Below are positions 35,316 through 43,426 of a DNA stretch of 43,426 nucleotides, in pieces (position 1 is the stretch's first letter; each line of letters opens with the position of its first letter). The stretch lies in the NCBI GenBank assembly GCA_021300155.1, contig JAJTID010000170.1, forward strand, positions 1 to 43,426. Direction: 5' to 3'. Source of the stretch: Pirellula sp. Its GTDB lineage: Bacteria > Planctomycetota > Planctomycetia > Pirellulales > Pirellulaceae. Under the pieces are notes generated by a model that made no database searches, had not been told where the DNA came from, and saw only the letters and a program-made list of their open reading frames with translations. Made by a program: the position numbers and the translations under genes.

Positions 35316-37163
35316 ATGGAAACTCCCGAATTTGAATACATCGGTCCGTATCGCGTCGTACGGACTCTCGGACAGGGAGGTATGGGGACCGTTTACCATG
35401 GAGTGAACAACAAAACCAATGATCCAGTCGCGATCAAAGTGATTTCTGCGGGCATGGCGCAACACCAGAGATTTCGGCGCAGATTTGATGCCGAGATTCA
35501 AACCCTGCTCAAATTAAAGCACCCAGGCATTGTGCAACTCATCGGCTTCGGCGAGGAGAAAGGCCTTCTCTTTTACTCGATGGAGTACGTCGATGGAGAG
35601 AATCTTCAGCAGTTGCTGCGACGCGAAAAGCGCATGGCGTGGCCGCGGGTTATCGACATGGCGATCGAAATTTGCTCTGCACTAAAACATGCTCACGATT
35701 TCGGAATCATACATCGGGATCTGAAACCGGCAAATTTGATGATCAACTCTCAAGGGAGAGTGAAGCTTACCGATTTCGGAATCGCGAAACTGTTCGGTGG
35801 TGCTGATTCGACCGTCGAAGGCTCTGTCTTAGGCACTGCAGACTTTATGCCACCTGAACAAGCGGAAGGAAAGCCCGTCAGTGTGCGAAGCGATTTGTAT
35901 TCTCTCGGAAGCGTTTGCTATGCAGCCTTAACCGGGCGCGCTCCCTTTCAAGGAAAAACAATACCCGAGGTTCTGTTCAACGTTCGCTATGGAGCGATCA
36001 CTCCCATAGCTTCTCTAGCACCCGACACACCCACGGAGCTATGCGACCTAGTCGAAGAACTGCTGGCCCGTGAGCCATCGCTTCGTCCGCCAACAGGGCT
36101 CGTTGTTGGGAATCGGTTCCAGTCGCTCAAGATGGGGCTCGCGAACCGACCTCAAAGCCCGCGAGTGAATGTCGACGTCAGTCATCTCAAAGAATTGACA
36201 AGCATCGATCTAAACGACAATCCATCGATACTCCCCAGCCCAGAAAACGAAGGTACGGTCGTCGCCACGAACAAAACCCGGCTTGTCGATCCATCGCTCG
36301 CTCAGCATAGGAACACGAGCTCTTCGGTTGCGGGCCCGGACGACCAAACGCGAGTGGTTGACTCGCAAAGCGATAGGGTGTCGAAAGAAGCAGGCAGTGG
36401 TGGTCCCCCGAGCGGCATTGAGTTCATTGGCAAAACAAAATTCACCGAAGTTCAAGATACGGATCGTCGCCGATCGACGATTGCACCGGCTCCATCTGAG
36501 GAAACGACTTCTTGGGGGCAATGGATCGGTATCGCAACGCTTTCGATTGCGCTTTTGGCCTGTATTGCGGCTCTCGTTGTACTCCTCCAATCTCCTAGCG
36601 CGAATGTATTGTACGCAGATGTTGCGGCAGCGATCGAAGCGAATGAAGAAGAACAGTGGCTTGCATCGGAAGCCAGTGCATTGCGATTCAAAGAGCTTTA
36701 TCCAAACGACTCGAGAATTGGGGATGTCGATGCTGCGATCGCTGAGATCGAGTCCATACGAGCCGTTCGAGCTCTGCAACGCAAGGCGCGGCGCGGTACT
36801 GCTGACCAACTTCCTGCTATCGAACAAGCCTATCTGGAATGCTGGAAGGCGCAATCGATCGACGCCGCTATGGGCAAGCAAAAACTTTCAGCTTTTCTGA
36901 CGGTCTTTGGTTCAGGGGGCCAAGTCGAAGAGAAGCACAAACGGCTCGTGGAGCTTGTTCAACGTTCGTTGGAACAACTCAACGCATCACAGAAACTATC
37001 GACAAGCGAAGCATACCAGTCATTGAAAGAGCAAATGGATTGGGCCGATGCAAATCTGAATCCCACCACAAAGCGCAAATGGCTAGATGCAATGATCGAG
37101 CTTTTCAAAGACAAACTTTGGGCTCGCGACCTGGTCGATCGAGCAAAACAATCTCAAGAATAG
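35316..37163 (+). CDS. PknB-type Ser/Thr protein kinase with membrane anchor
   Basis: A 615-residue kinase. The catalytic domain (11-275) has the Gly-rich loop Gly-Gln-Gly-Gly-Met-Gly-Thr-Val at 19-26, the ATP-binding Lys41, Glu60, the catalytic loop His-Arg-Asp-Leu-Lys-Pro-Ala-Asn at 133-140 (Asp135) and Asp-Phe-Gly at 153-155; the usual Ala-Pro-Glu is Pro-Pro-Glu at 179-181. Arg precedes Asp135, so it is an RD kinase, normally activated by loop phosphorylation. A low-complexity juxtamembrane stretch rich in Thr and Asp (280-395) offers possible phosphosites for FHA proteins. One membrane helix lies at 403-425, and about 190 helical residues follow outside the membrane, possibly a sensor. 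There are no PASTA repeats. It follows the small helical gene by five bases. Confidence 0.95.
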   Translation: METPEFEYIGPYRVVRTLGQGGMGTVYHGVNNKTNDPVAIKVISAGMAQHQRFRRRFDAEIQTLLKLKHPGIVQLIGFGEEKGLLFYSMEYVDGENLQQLLRREKRMAWPRVIDMAIEICSALKHAHDFGIIHRDLKPANLMINSQGRVKLTDFGIAKLFGGADSTVEGSVLGTADFMPPEQAEGKPVSVRSDLYSLGSVCYAALTGRAPFQGKTIPEVLFNVRYGAITPIASLAPDTPTELCDLVEELLAREPSLRPPTGLVVGNRFQSLKMGLANRPQSPRVNVDVSHLKELTSIDLNDNPSILPSPENEGTVVATNKTRLVDPSLAQHRNTSSSVAGPDDQTRVVDSQSDRVSKEAGSGGPPSGIEFIGKTKFTEVQDTDRRRSTIAPAPSEETTSWGQWIGIATLSIALLACIAALVVLLQSPSANVLYADVAAAIEANEEEQWLASEASALRFKELYPNDSRIGDVDAAIAEIESIRAVRALQRKARRGTADQLPAIEQAYLECWKAQSIDAAMGKQKLSAFLTVFGSGGQVEEKHKRLVELVQRSLEQLNASQKLSTSEAYQSLKEQMDWADANLNPTTKRKWLDAMIELFKDKLWARDLVDRAKQSQE

Positions 37164-37390
37164 ACAATCTGAGAGATACTCAAAGGCGAACTGTATCGTT
37201 CGAACATCAGAGAATCGTCCACTGGCTGGAATGGTGGTTTGACCACGAATATCGCGATTGACACGAATAAGAATAGATCGAATCCCGCATTCGTGTGATT
37301 CGATCTATTCGTGGTTCAAAAAAAGAATCCTTGACTGACGGAGATTCAATTCTCAATTCATGATGGACAGTGATTTGACTACGAATATCA
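37164..37390. other. Convergent intergenic region with CACGAAT repeats
   Basis: 227 bases between the kinase and the oxidoreductase. It holds the 37271-37310 inverted repeat and further CACGAAT units at 37244 and 37262. No gene or clear terminator with a T-run reading out of either flanking gene. Confidence 0.4.
37271..37310. repeat. 14-base perfect inverted repeat
   Basis: GAATAGATCGAATC at 37271-37284 and its exact reverse complement at 37297-37310, with a 12-base spacer. It is flanked by CACGAATAA on the left and GTGGTTC on the right. The T-run on the minus side follows GAACCACG, so a role in ending the oxidoreductase transcript is possible. This is probably an intergenic repeat family. 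Confidence 0.6.
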
Positions 37391-38824
37391 CTAGATGTCG
37401 GTTTCCTTTGGGACAACAAAGGGAGTCCGATACTCTCGCGTTAGCAGTGCATCTGCTTGCGGGTTGTCTATGAATTGCTCTTTGTCGGGTGCAATTCGCA
37501 AATGCTTACCGACGATCAGCTTGGCTTGGTTTGCATCGACACCCGCTTCGGACAAATGCCTTTGCGTGCGATGCAATGTTTCCAGCGCTTCGTCCTGATC
37601 CTTTATCGATTCAAGCTTGCGAGGTACTTCTGTGAGTGTGGTTTCCGCTCCCAACCGAAAGGAGATATTGGCAATATGGCATAACGCAGTTGACTGGTGA
37701 CCTTCGAGAATTTCTGCGTTCAAGTCGGTTTGCTTTCTGCTGCGGACCGCATTCAAGAAGTTGGTGAAGTGATTTTCCGATTTGCCTTCAAAGGCGCGAA
37801 CGAGTTTCCCATCGAGGTCGTATAGGCTGGCCTCTGCGATGATACCTTCGGTGCCATAGAAGAACCAAGACGCTTTGATGGTCGGATGGAAAGGTGCCGT
37901 CTTCAATCCCCTTGTTTCTGAAACGATCGTCTTCGTCCCAAAATCAAAGATGGCCACTTGTGTGTTGGGAGTTTCTGCTACATCGACATACCCTAAACGT
38001 CCACCATAACTGATGACGCTTTGACCAAGTCCCGTGAGTCCGAGTCCCCAACGACATATATCCAACGAATGAATATTGTTGTTGCCTAACTCTCCATTTC
38101 CCGTGTCCCAAAACCAATGCCAATCGTAATGGAACTTGGGGCGCTGGAGTTCTGTCATGGGTGCAGGTCCGGCCCACAGATCATAATTGCAGCGAGGTGG
38201 CATTTCGCACTTCGTCGCCTTGCCGATTGAACCGCGGCCTCCGTAGACGATGCTTCGTGCGAGCTTGACTTCGCCCAGTTTTCCATCTGCCATGTACCTA
38301 ACCGCTTCGGCGAGTGCACCGCGCGATCTATTTTGCGTTCCCGATTGGCAGATTCGACCGTATTTGCGTGCCACTTGGACGATGCGACGTCCTTCGCTGA
38401 CGTTATGACTGACGGGCTTTTCGCAATAGACATCCTTGCCAGATTGTATGGCCCATATCGTGGCTAACGCATGCCAGTGGTTCGGTGTTGCCACGAATAC
38501 AACATCGACCGATTTATCATCGAAGACCACTCGCAGATCTTGAACCTTTTTTGGCATTGGACGATTTAGTTCGACGAGCAGAGCACCGACTTCATCGGCT
38601 CGATCCAGATCGGGGTCGCATACATAGGCGATGTCGATGTCCCCCAATTTCGCTAACTCTTGAGCGTGAGCTTTGCCTCGAATCCCGCAACCGATAATCG
38701 CAGCGGTTAGCTTTTCGTTAGCGCTGAAGGAGCTTGCTGCAGTTACGGTTTCTGTGCAAAGACTGACGGCCGCAGCGGCCATGATGGAGTCTTCGAAAAA
38801 ACGACGACGAGAGAAGCTGTTCAT
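37391..38824 (-). CDS. Tat-exported Gfo/Idh/MocA oxidoreductase
   Basis: A 477-residue protein with a twin-arginine signal (Ser-Arg-Arg-Arg-Phe-Phe followed by an Ala-rich core) and a Gfo/Idh/MocA dehydrogenase fold. The Rossmann motif Gly-Cys-Gly-Ile-Arg-Gly lies shortly after the signal, and the signature Glu-Lys-Pro-Val-Ser-His with catalytic-type Lys follows near residue 135. The family acts on sugars or inositols with NAD(P). The Tat signal suggests export with its cofactor already bound. The ATG at 38824 is chosen because it places the twin arginines close to the N-terminus; a GTG at 38845 would overlap the upstream stop by four bases and adds seven residues. It follows another Gfo/Idh/MocA gene in the same orientation. 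Confidence 0.88.
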   Translation of the reverse strand: MNSFSRRRFFEDSIMAAAAVSLCTETVTAASSFSANEKLTAAIIGCGIRGKAHAQELAKLGDIDIAYVCDPDLDRADEVGALLVELNRPMPKKVQDLRVVFDDKSVDVVFVATPNHWHALATIWAIQSGKDVYCEKPVSHNVSEGRRIVQVARKYGRICQSGTQNRSRGALAEAVRYMADGKLGEVKLARSIVYGGRGSIGKATKCEMPPRCNYDLWAGPAPMTELQRPKFHYDWHWFWDTGNGELGNNNIHSLDICRWGLGLTGLGQSVISYGGRLGYVDVAETPNTQVAIFDFGTKTIVSETRGLKTAPFHPTIKASWFFYGTEGIIAEASLYDLDGKLVRAFEGKSENHFTNFLNAVRSRKQTDLNAEILEGHQSTALCHIANISFRLGAETTLTEVPRKLESIKDQDEALETLHRTQRHLSEAGVDANQAKLIVGKHLRIAPDKEQFIDNPQADALLTREYRTPFVVPKETDI

Positions 38825-38841
38825 AGTAGTATTTCGATAAC

Positions 38842-39846
38842 TCACTTAAGAAGTTGTACGGCATCTGCCTTGGCTTTGGTCATGACAGTTTCTAATGCGA
38901 CTGGCTTTCCGCCTTGGCGCAAGCTCTCATCGGCAGCTTCCATGAACGCAAATATTTCTAACGTTTCTTCTGGACTGACGGGAACGATACCGGTCCGAAA
39001 GAATCGCCCGATCTCGCGGCATAACGCTTCGTAGCCACTTTTCTTGTCGCTTTGAAGAATCGCTTTGCTTCCGTACAACACCGCACCGTAGTCTGCTTTC
39101 CCCTGTACGATTCCTCGATACGTTCCGATCCGTCCGTCTTTCCAAACGCCAGTTACCTGATCATGTTTTGGCCCTTTGGTTCGCGTGACGTTCTCGCAGC
39201 CAGTTCCCATCAATGTGAATAGCGGCTCGACGCCATGTATGCCGTAGAAAAACAAATCCGGTGTACCTGCTTGATACGAGCATGGTCCCCAAGTCATGGC
39301 TCCGAGCGTTTCTCCTGCCGCTGGGTTCCCGATCAGCTCGCGAATGTTGTCACCAAAGCGAAGAGAAGAGCTTGAGAAGTACTTCACGTTGTGACGTTTA
39401 GCCAATTCATAAATCGCGATCGCTTCGGCCAACGTACCTGCAACGGGCTTGTCGATGAATACGGGCTTCCCCGACTTGAATATCTCACGGGCTTCTTTCA
39501 AGTGAATACGACCATCGACACTTTCCAGTAAGATCATATCGACACGATTGAGAAGCTCGGGAATCGTATTGACGATCTCAACTCCCATGCCGCGAATCTC
39601 TTCCGTGAATTTGGCAACTCGATCGCGACTGGCCGGCATGTCCGTGCCTCCAGGATAACCAGCAACTACCTTGAAGCCTGCGAGGTCTCCATCAGCCTTT
39701 GGATTGTTAAACAGTTTCGTAAATGCAGGAACATGCGAGGTGTCTAACCCAACAATCCCAAGTCGCATTAGTTTTGGCTCGCTCTGACTCATAGCAATGC
39801 TTGTCGAAAAGAGAAAAAAGAAAAGTAGACACAATAGTTGCTTCAC
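38842..39846 (-). CDS. Secreted Gfo/Idh/MocA family protein
   Basis: A 334-residue protein with a Sec signal peptide (Lys, then a leucine- and phenylalanine-rich core, ending Ile-Ala-Met-Ser-Gln-Ser) and an N-terminal Rossmann-type domain starting Leu-Gly-Ile-Val-Gly-Leu-Asp-Thr-Ser-His. The Lys-Pro pair of the family appears as Ile-Asp-Lys-Pro-Val-Ala near residue 135. The dinucleotide motif reads Gly-Leu-Asp-Thr-Ser rather than Gly-x-Gly-x-x-Gly, so cofactor binding may be unusual. It starts with GTG, supported by GGAGGA (39854-39859) seven bases upstream. It overlaps or abuts the next oxidoreductase, so the two may act on one substrate. Confidence 0.85.
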   Translation of the reverse strand: MKQLLCLLFFFLFSTSIAMSQSEPKLMRLGIVGLDTSHVPAFTKLFNNPKADGDLAGFKVVAGYPGGTDMPASRDRVAKFTEEIRGMGVEIVNTIPELLNRVDMILLESVDGRIHLKEAREIFKSGKPVFIDKPVAGTLAEAIAIYELAKRHNVKYFSSSSLRFGDNIRELIGNPAAGETLGAMTWGPCSYQAGTPDLFFYGIHGVEPLFTLMGTGCENVTRTKGPKHDQVTGVWKDGRIGTYRGIVQGKADYGAVLYGSKAILQSDKKSGYEALCREIGRFFRTGIVPVSPEETLEIFAFMEAADESLRQGGKPVALETVMTKAKADAVQLLK

Positions 39847-39853
39847 GGATGAG

Positions 39854-39859
39854 TCCTCC
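39854..39859 (-). promoter_or_regulatory. Strong ribosome binding site before a GTG start
   Basis: GGAGGA on the minus strand, seven bases before the GTG at 39846-39844. This is the best Shine-Dalgarno match seen in the window and fixes the start of the secreted oxidoreductase. Confidence 0.7.
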
Positions 39860-40029
39860 AGGGAAAGGGGTTCAGCGAGACGAACCAGGTGGGGAAGGGG
39901 ATAGACCGCCTAGCATAAGGCCACGAGTGACGCGAGTCAACAAATCAAACGGTGCTCGAAGAGAACAAGCGGAAAGCCTATGCGCAGACTGCATGTAACC
40001 GCCCAAAGCTGCACTAACACGAGCATGCT

Positions 40030-40105
40030 GAGCCGTTGGACGCTCGTCCCGGTTTTTCCGAACGCTTCGCGTTCAAGACAGAAACCGGGGCTCGCCAAAT
40101 GGCTC
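40030..40105. repeat. Long multi-stem palindromic element
   Basis: Three nested stems: GAGCC (40030-40034) and TTGG (40036-40039) pair with CCAA (40095-40098) and GGCTC (40101-40105). Inside, CCCGGTTT (40048-40055) pairs with AAACCGGG (40082-40089). Innermost, GAACGC (40060-40065) pairs with GCGTTC (40069-40074) around TTC. It lies nine bases past the stop of the DUF1501 gene and may end that transcript, but it lacks a T-run. It may also be an intergenic repeat. Confidence 0.65.
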
Positions 40106-40114
40106 ATGGGGCTT

Positions 40115-41563
40115 CTAGGATAGTACTTCTTTTACGACGCGAGCGGGCATCACGCCGGTGAGTCGGAAATCGAGTCCTTGAGAACGGACCGACAATCGTT
40201 CGTGATGTAAACCGAGTTGGTGAAGGATCGTTGCATGAATATCGCGAACATGCACGGAGTGGTCGACAGGGCCGAAGCCGAACTCATCGGTTTCTCCATA
40301 GTGAACTCCCGGTCTGAATCCACCGCCCGCGAACCACATCGTGAACGCATCGATATGGTGATTGCGTCCTGTCGATTCGCGTACTTCGCCCATCGGCGTT
40401 CGTCCGAACTCGCCACCCCAAATCACAATCGTATCCTCTAACAATCCACGTCGCTTGAGGTCCATGACGAGTGCAGCGCAAGGTTGATCGATCTCTTTGC
40501 TGATCTCTGGCAAGTGTGTTTCCAGATTCTCGGTGGTGCCACCATGATGGTCCCAATTCGTATGATACAACTGGATGAACCGAACCCCTTTCTCGACAAG
40601 CCTTCTCGCCAAGAGACAGTTTCTCGCAAACGAAGCTTCCTTTGGATCCTTGATGCCGTAAAGCTCGAGCGTTTCGGCCGACTCGTTTGAGGTGTCCATC
40701 AATTCCGGAGCGCTCGATTGCATGCGGTACGCCATCTCATATGCATTGATACGAGCGGAGATCTCGTCGTCCCCTGTTTCCGCAAGCCGCTTTGCATTGA
40801 GCGCCCGCACGGTCTCAATGACCTGGAGTTGCTCTTCGTTCTTGAGCCCTGTTGGAGTCGTGAGGTTCAAGATGGGTTCTCCTTTGTTCCGAAGCGGCAC
40901 ACCTTGATAGGTCGATGGCAGCATGCCGCTTCCCCAAAGAACAGAGCCCCCACGAGGCCCGCGTGGTCCACTTTGCAACACAACGAATCCTGGCAAGTCA
41001 TCGCATTCACTTCCCAAACCATACGTCAACCAAGCGCCCATACTCGGCCGACCAAACTGACCTGTGCCGGTATTCATAAACAGTTTGGCTGGAGCATGAT
41101 TGAATAGATCGGTCTTGCACGTATGGATAAACGTCAACTCATCGACGATCTTCGCTGTGTACGGCAAAAGATCGCTAACCCAAGCACCGGATTCGCCATA
41201 CTTTGCAAAGCTTCGCTTTGGACCGAGCAAATTGATACGGTGGCTACTGTTCATGAACGCGAAGCGTTTTCCCTCGATGTAGCTTTGAGGCATGGGCTCG
41301 CCATTAAGCTTGGTCAACATTGGCTTGTGGTCGAACATCTCAAGTTGCGATGGCCCGCCTGCCATGAACAAAAAGATGACTCGTTTGGCACGTGCCGGAA
41401 AGTGAGTGGGCTTCGGTGCAAGTGGATTGCTAGAAGCGTCGCTTGCCATTGCAGAGCTTGAGCCCAGCAATTGACTAAGGGCCGTCGCACCCAAGCCAAT
41501 TCCGCATTGTTGGAAAAGATGTCGCCGCGTTTGATGTTGTAGTATACGTTGTTGATTGTTCAT
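40115..41563 (-). CDS. DUF1501 protein with Tat signal
   Basis: A 482-residue protein of the DUF1501 family, a sulfatase-like alkaline phosphatase-fold group abundant in planctomycetes. The N-terminus holds Thr-Arg-Arg-His-Leu-Phe followed by a hydrophobic Gly/Ala-rich stretch, which resembles a twin-arginine signal. Family motifs visible are Ala-Gly-Gly-Pro-Ser-Gln-Leu-Glu-Met-Phe-Asp-His-Lys, Asn-Trp-Asp-His-His-Gly and Gly-Gly-Glu-Phe-Gly-Arg-Thr-Pro, the latter with probable metal ligands. The substrate is unknown. The ATG lies nine bases after the DUF1549/DUF1553 gene, a pairing typical of planctomycetes, so the two are probably cotranscribed. Confidence 0.93.
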   Translation of the reverse strand: MNNQQRILQHQTRRHLFQQCGIGLGATALSQLLGSSSAMASDASSNPLAPKPTHFPARAKRVIFLFMAGGPSQLEMFDHKPMLTKLNGEPMPQSYIEGKRFAFMNSSHRINLLGPKRSFAKYGESGAWVSDLLPYTAKIVDELTFIHTCKTDLFNHAPAKLFMNTGTGQFGRPSMGAWLTYGLGSECDDLPGFVVLQSGPRGPRGGSVLWGSGMLPSTYQGVPLRNKGEPILNLTTPTGLKNEEQLQVIETVRALNAKRLAETGDDEISARINAYEMAYRMQSSAPELMDTSNESAETLELYGIKDPKEASFARNCLLARRLVEKGVRFIQLYHTNWDHHGGTTENLETHLPEISKEIDQPCAALVMDLKRRGLLEDTIVIWGGEFGRTPMGEVRESTGRNHHIDAFTMWFAGGGFRPGVHYGETDEFGFGPVDHSVHVRDIHATILHQLGLHHERLSVRSQGLDFRLTGVMPARVVKEVLS

Positions 41564-41572
41564 GATCGTTTA

Positions 41573-43426
41573 TTATTCTCGCGTGACCGTTTCATCCAGA
41601 TTGAGCAAGACTCTCGCTGCACTGAGCGGCTCTAGACCTTTCAGAAGATCTAGTTCGCTTGGTTCAGGTGTTCGGCCCGTGCATCGTCGGAAAGCTGTTA
41701 CGATCCCGTCTTTCTTAACTATTTCCGATAATGCCTGAGCAAACTCGAAAAATCCGGTGTCGTTGAGCAACGTCAACGCTTGAAGTGGCGTATTGCTGCG
41801 AACTCGTCGGGTGCAAGTACTAAATCCGTCGGGTGAATCAAACACGTTCAGCGACGGTGGCGGAGTTGCACGATAGACAAATGTATACAAACCGCGTCGA
41901 TAGCGATCTTCCCCTTGGCTGACTTTCCATTCTCGTTTGGATTGCCCCAAACTCATGACACCATCTGGGATTGGCGGAAAGACGGGTGGACCGCCCATTT
42001 TGGTTACAAACGTTCCGCTCGCTACCAGTCCTACATCCCGAACGATTTCTGCGTCCAATCGCAACCGTCGCTGTCTCGCGAGCAAGTAGTTGTCGCGGTC
42101 TTTCGCTTGGAGATCAGGTCGGTCTTGCGATCTCTGTTGATAAGTATCGGAAGTGAGAATTGATTGATGAAGCTTTTTAAGGCTCCAACCATTTTCAACA
42201 AACCCAATAGCCAACCAATCAAGCAACTCAGGGTGCGTTGGCAATGCGCCTTGGAGTCCAAAGTCGTTCTCGGTTTCGACAATCCCTCGTCCAAAATAAT
42301 GTTGCCAGACGCGATTCACAATAACTCGAGCCGTCAGAGGATTGGATGGAGACACAATCCACTTCGCTAGCTCCAATCGATTCACTTTCTCGGAAGAAGC
42401 TTGGAAGGGATGCAAAACAGAAAGCGTTCCGCTCGTGACCTCGTCAGCAGGACGGGTAAAGTCTCCTTGAATGAAAACGTTTGTTTTACGAGGTTTTTCG
42501 CGTTCTTTGAGGACCATCGTCTTCACACCTCGAGACAACTGTTTGTCGATTTCTTTGATGCGCTCACGCGATTGAACCATCTTGGCGTCGGGTTGATTCG
42601 AAAACGCAGCATATAGTCCTTCCTGCTGGACGAGCGATCGTTTCTTCGCTTCTACGCCTAATATTTTTCGAACTTCGCCACTGAGTTCTTTCTTCTGTTC
42701 ATCCGTCAGTTTCTCTTCCCAATTCTTCACCCTGTCGGCATGCTGGGCTAAGCTATCTGTGATCTGTTTTTCGAGTTGTTGTTTCTCTTTCTTCAACTCG
42801 TCATCGCGCACATCGGCAGGATAAATCGTGAGATCAGGCTCATCTTGATTGTTGAAAAAGGCGAATAACTGATAGTATTCCTTTTGAGCGATTGGATCGA
42901 ATTTATGGTCATGACATTGCGCACAACCAACCGTGAGTCCCAGAAAGACACTTCCTGTAGTTGCGACTCGATCAAATACACTTTCGATTCGAAACTGCTC
43001 GGGGTCGATTCCACCTTCTTGATTGATTTGAGTGTTTCGATGAAACCCTGTTGCAACCCGTTGCTGGTTTGTCGGTTCAGGGAGCAAATCGCCAGCTAGT
43101 TGTTCAGTGGCGAATTGATCGAACGGCATGTCGCGATTCAAGGCGTCGATAACCCAGTCCCTATATAACCAAATCTCTCGAGGTGCATCGATCGAGTAAC
43201 CATTGCTGTCGGCATAGCGAGCTTGATCCAGCCACCATCGCCCCCAACGTTCACCGTAGTGAGGGCTCTTCAAGAGTTTGTCGACAAGAGCTTCGTATGC
43301 GAGTGATCCTCGTGCAGCATAATCCGCAACGAACACATCGACCTCTTCCGGCGTTGGTGGCAGCCCGACCACATCGAGACTTGCTCGTCGAATCAAAGTG
43401 ATCGCGTCTGCACGACCGGACGGGGG
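41573..43426 (-). CDS. DUF1549/DUF1553 (PSD1) protein, cut by window edge
   Basis: The C-terminal 618 residues of a larger protein whose 5' end lies beyond the window. The reading frame is open to base 43426, and the first visible residues run into Arg-Arg-Ala-Ser-Leu-Asp-Val-Val-Gly-Leu-Pro-Pro-Thr-Pro-Glu-Glu-Val, the DUF1549 (PSD1) signature. Cys-Ala-Gln-Cys-His-Asp-His-Lys resembles a haem-binding Cys-x2-Cys-His. The DUF1553 part is marked by Asn-Pro-Leu-Thr-Ala-Arg-Val-Ile-Val-Asn-Arg-Val-Trp-Gln-His-Tyr-Phe-Gly and a Ser-Asn-Thr-Pro-Leu-Gln-Ala-Leu segment near the end. Many complete members carry an N-terminal cytochrome-like domain, not visible here. The family is planctomycete-typical and thought to be secreted. 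It precedes DUF1501 by nine bases. Confidence 0.93.
   Translation of the reverse strand, partial: PPSGRADAITLIRRASLDVVGLPPTPEEVDVFVADYAARGSLAYEALVDKLLKSPHYGERWGRWWLDQARYADSNGYSIDAPREIWLYRDWVIDALNRDMPFDQFATEQLAGDLLPEPTNQQRVATGFHRNTQINQEGGIDPEQFRIESVFDRVATTGSVFLGLTVGCAQCHDHKFDPIAQKEYYQLFAFFNNQDEPDLTIYPADVRDDELKKEKQQLEKQITDSLAQHADRVKNWEEKLTDEQKKELSGEVRKILGVEAKKRSLVQQEGLYAAFSNQPDAKMVQSRERIKEIDKQLSRGVKTMVLKEREKPRKTNVFIQGDFTRPADEVTSGTLSVLHPFQASSEKVNRLELAKWIVSPSNPLTARVIVNRVWQHYFGRGIVETENDFGLQGALPTHPELLDWLAIGFVENGWSLKKLHQSILTSDTYQQRSQDRPDLQAKDRDNYLLARQRRLRLDAEIVRDVGLVASGTFVTKMGGPPVFPPIPDGVMSLGQSKREWKVSQGEDRYRRGLYTFVYRATPPPSLNVFDSPDGFSTCTRRVRSNTPLQALTLLNDTGFFEFAQALSEIVKKDGIVTAFRRCTGRTPEPSELDLLKGLEPLSAARVLLNLDETVTRE

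Overview
The window looks like chromosomal DNA of a planctomycete, most likely of the Pirellulaceae (Rhodopirellula/Pirellula-like). The inference rests on gene content: a DUF1549/DUF1553 protein paired with a DUF1501 protein, secreted Gfo/Idh/MocA oxidoreductases (one with a Tat signal), several FHA-domain signalling proteins, a PknB-type kinase with a periplasmic tail, a BatA/DUF58 pair, a CehA/McbA-like protein and intergenic palindromes of the kind common in these genomes. No rRNA, tRNA, CRISPR array, insertion sequence or prophage gene was seen. Most of the window is ordinary chromosome.

Layout. 1-1839: a DUF5829-like protein with an unclear N-terminus. 6988-1907 (minus): an apparent operon of yacG, a membrane protein, a CehA/McbA-like secreted protein and an ATP-dependent DNA ligase. 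7123-8409: a secreted tandem-NIPSNAP protein and a small membrane protein. 8644-13282 (plus): a PIN/TRAM membrane nuclease, kdsB, icd and ruvB. 13419-15104: an FHA-GAF-PP2C phosphatase. 16364-15111 (minus): an Asn/Pro/Thr-rich membrane-anchored protein. 16660-17150: a small charged protein followed by a structured RNA segment and a strong intrinsic terminator. 17638-17261 (minus): a DksA/TraR-type protein. 18051-20774: a large protein with a degenerate FHA domain, a coiled coil, an acidic linker and two C-terminal membrane helices. 22284-20781 (minus): a GDP-fucose synthase and a FliN-like protein. 22377-28591: nadA, an M20 deacetylase (minus), glgC, a small membrane protein and a YifB/ComM ATPase.

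34659-28642 (minus): an FHA-GAF-class III cyclase, a YdcF-family protein, a DUF58 protein and a BatA-like VWA protein. 34960-37163 (plus): a small helical protein next to a Ser/Thr kinase. 43426-37391 (minus): a DUF1549/DUF1553 protein cut by the window edge, a DUF1501 protein and two Gfo/Idh/MocA proteins.

Two themes stand out. One is phospho-signalling: a kinase, a PP2C phosphatase and three FHA or FHA-like proteins, one fused to a cyclase whose usual adenine-selecting lysine is replaced. The other is envelope and surface biology: KDO and fucose precursors, CehA, BatA/DUF58, YdcF and the secreted oxidoreductase and DUF1501/1549 set. The least explained items are the 907-residue FHA-like protein, the altered cyclase, the structured segment ending at 17150, the helical partner of the kinase and the intergenic palindromes. 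Start codons were chosen from Shine-Dalgarno spacing, signal peptides and domain borders; uncertain ones are marked.
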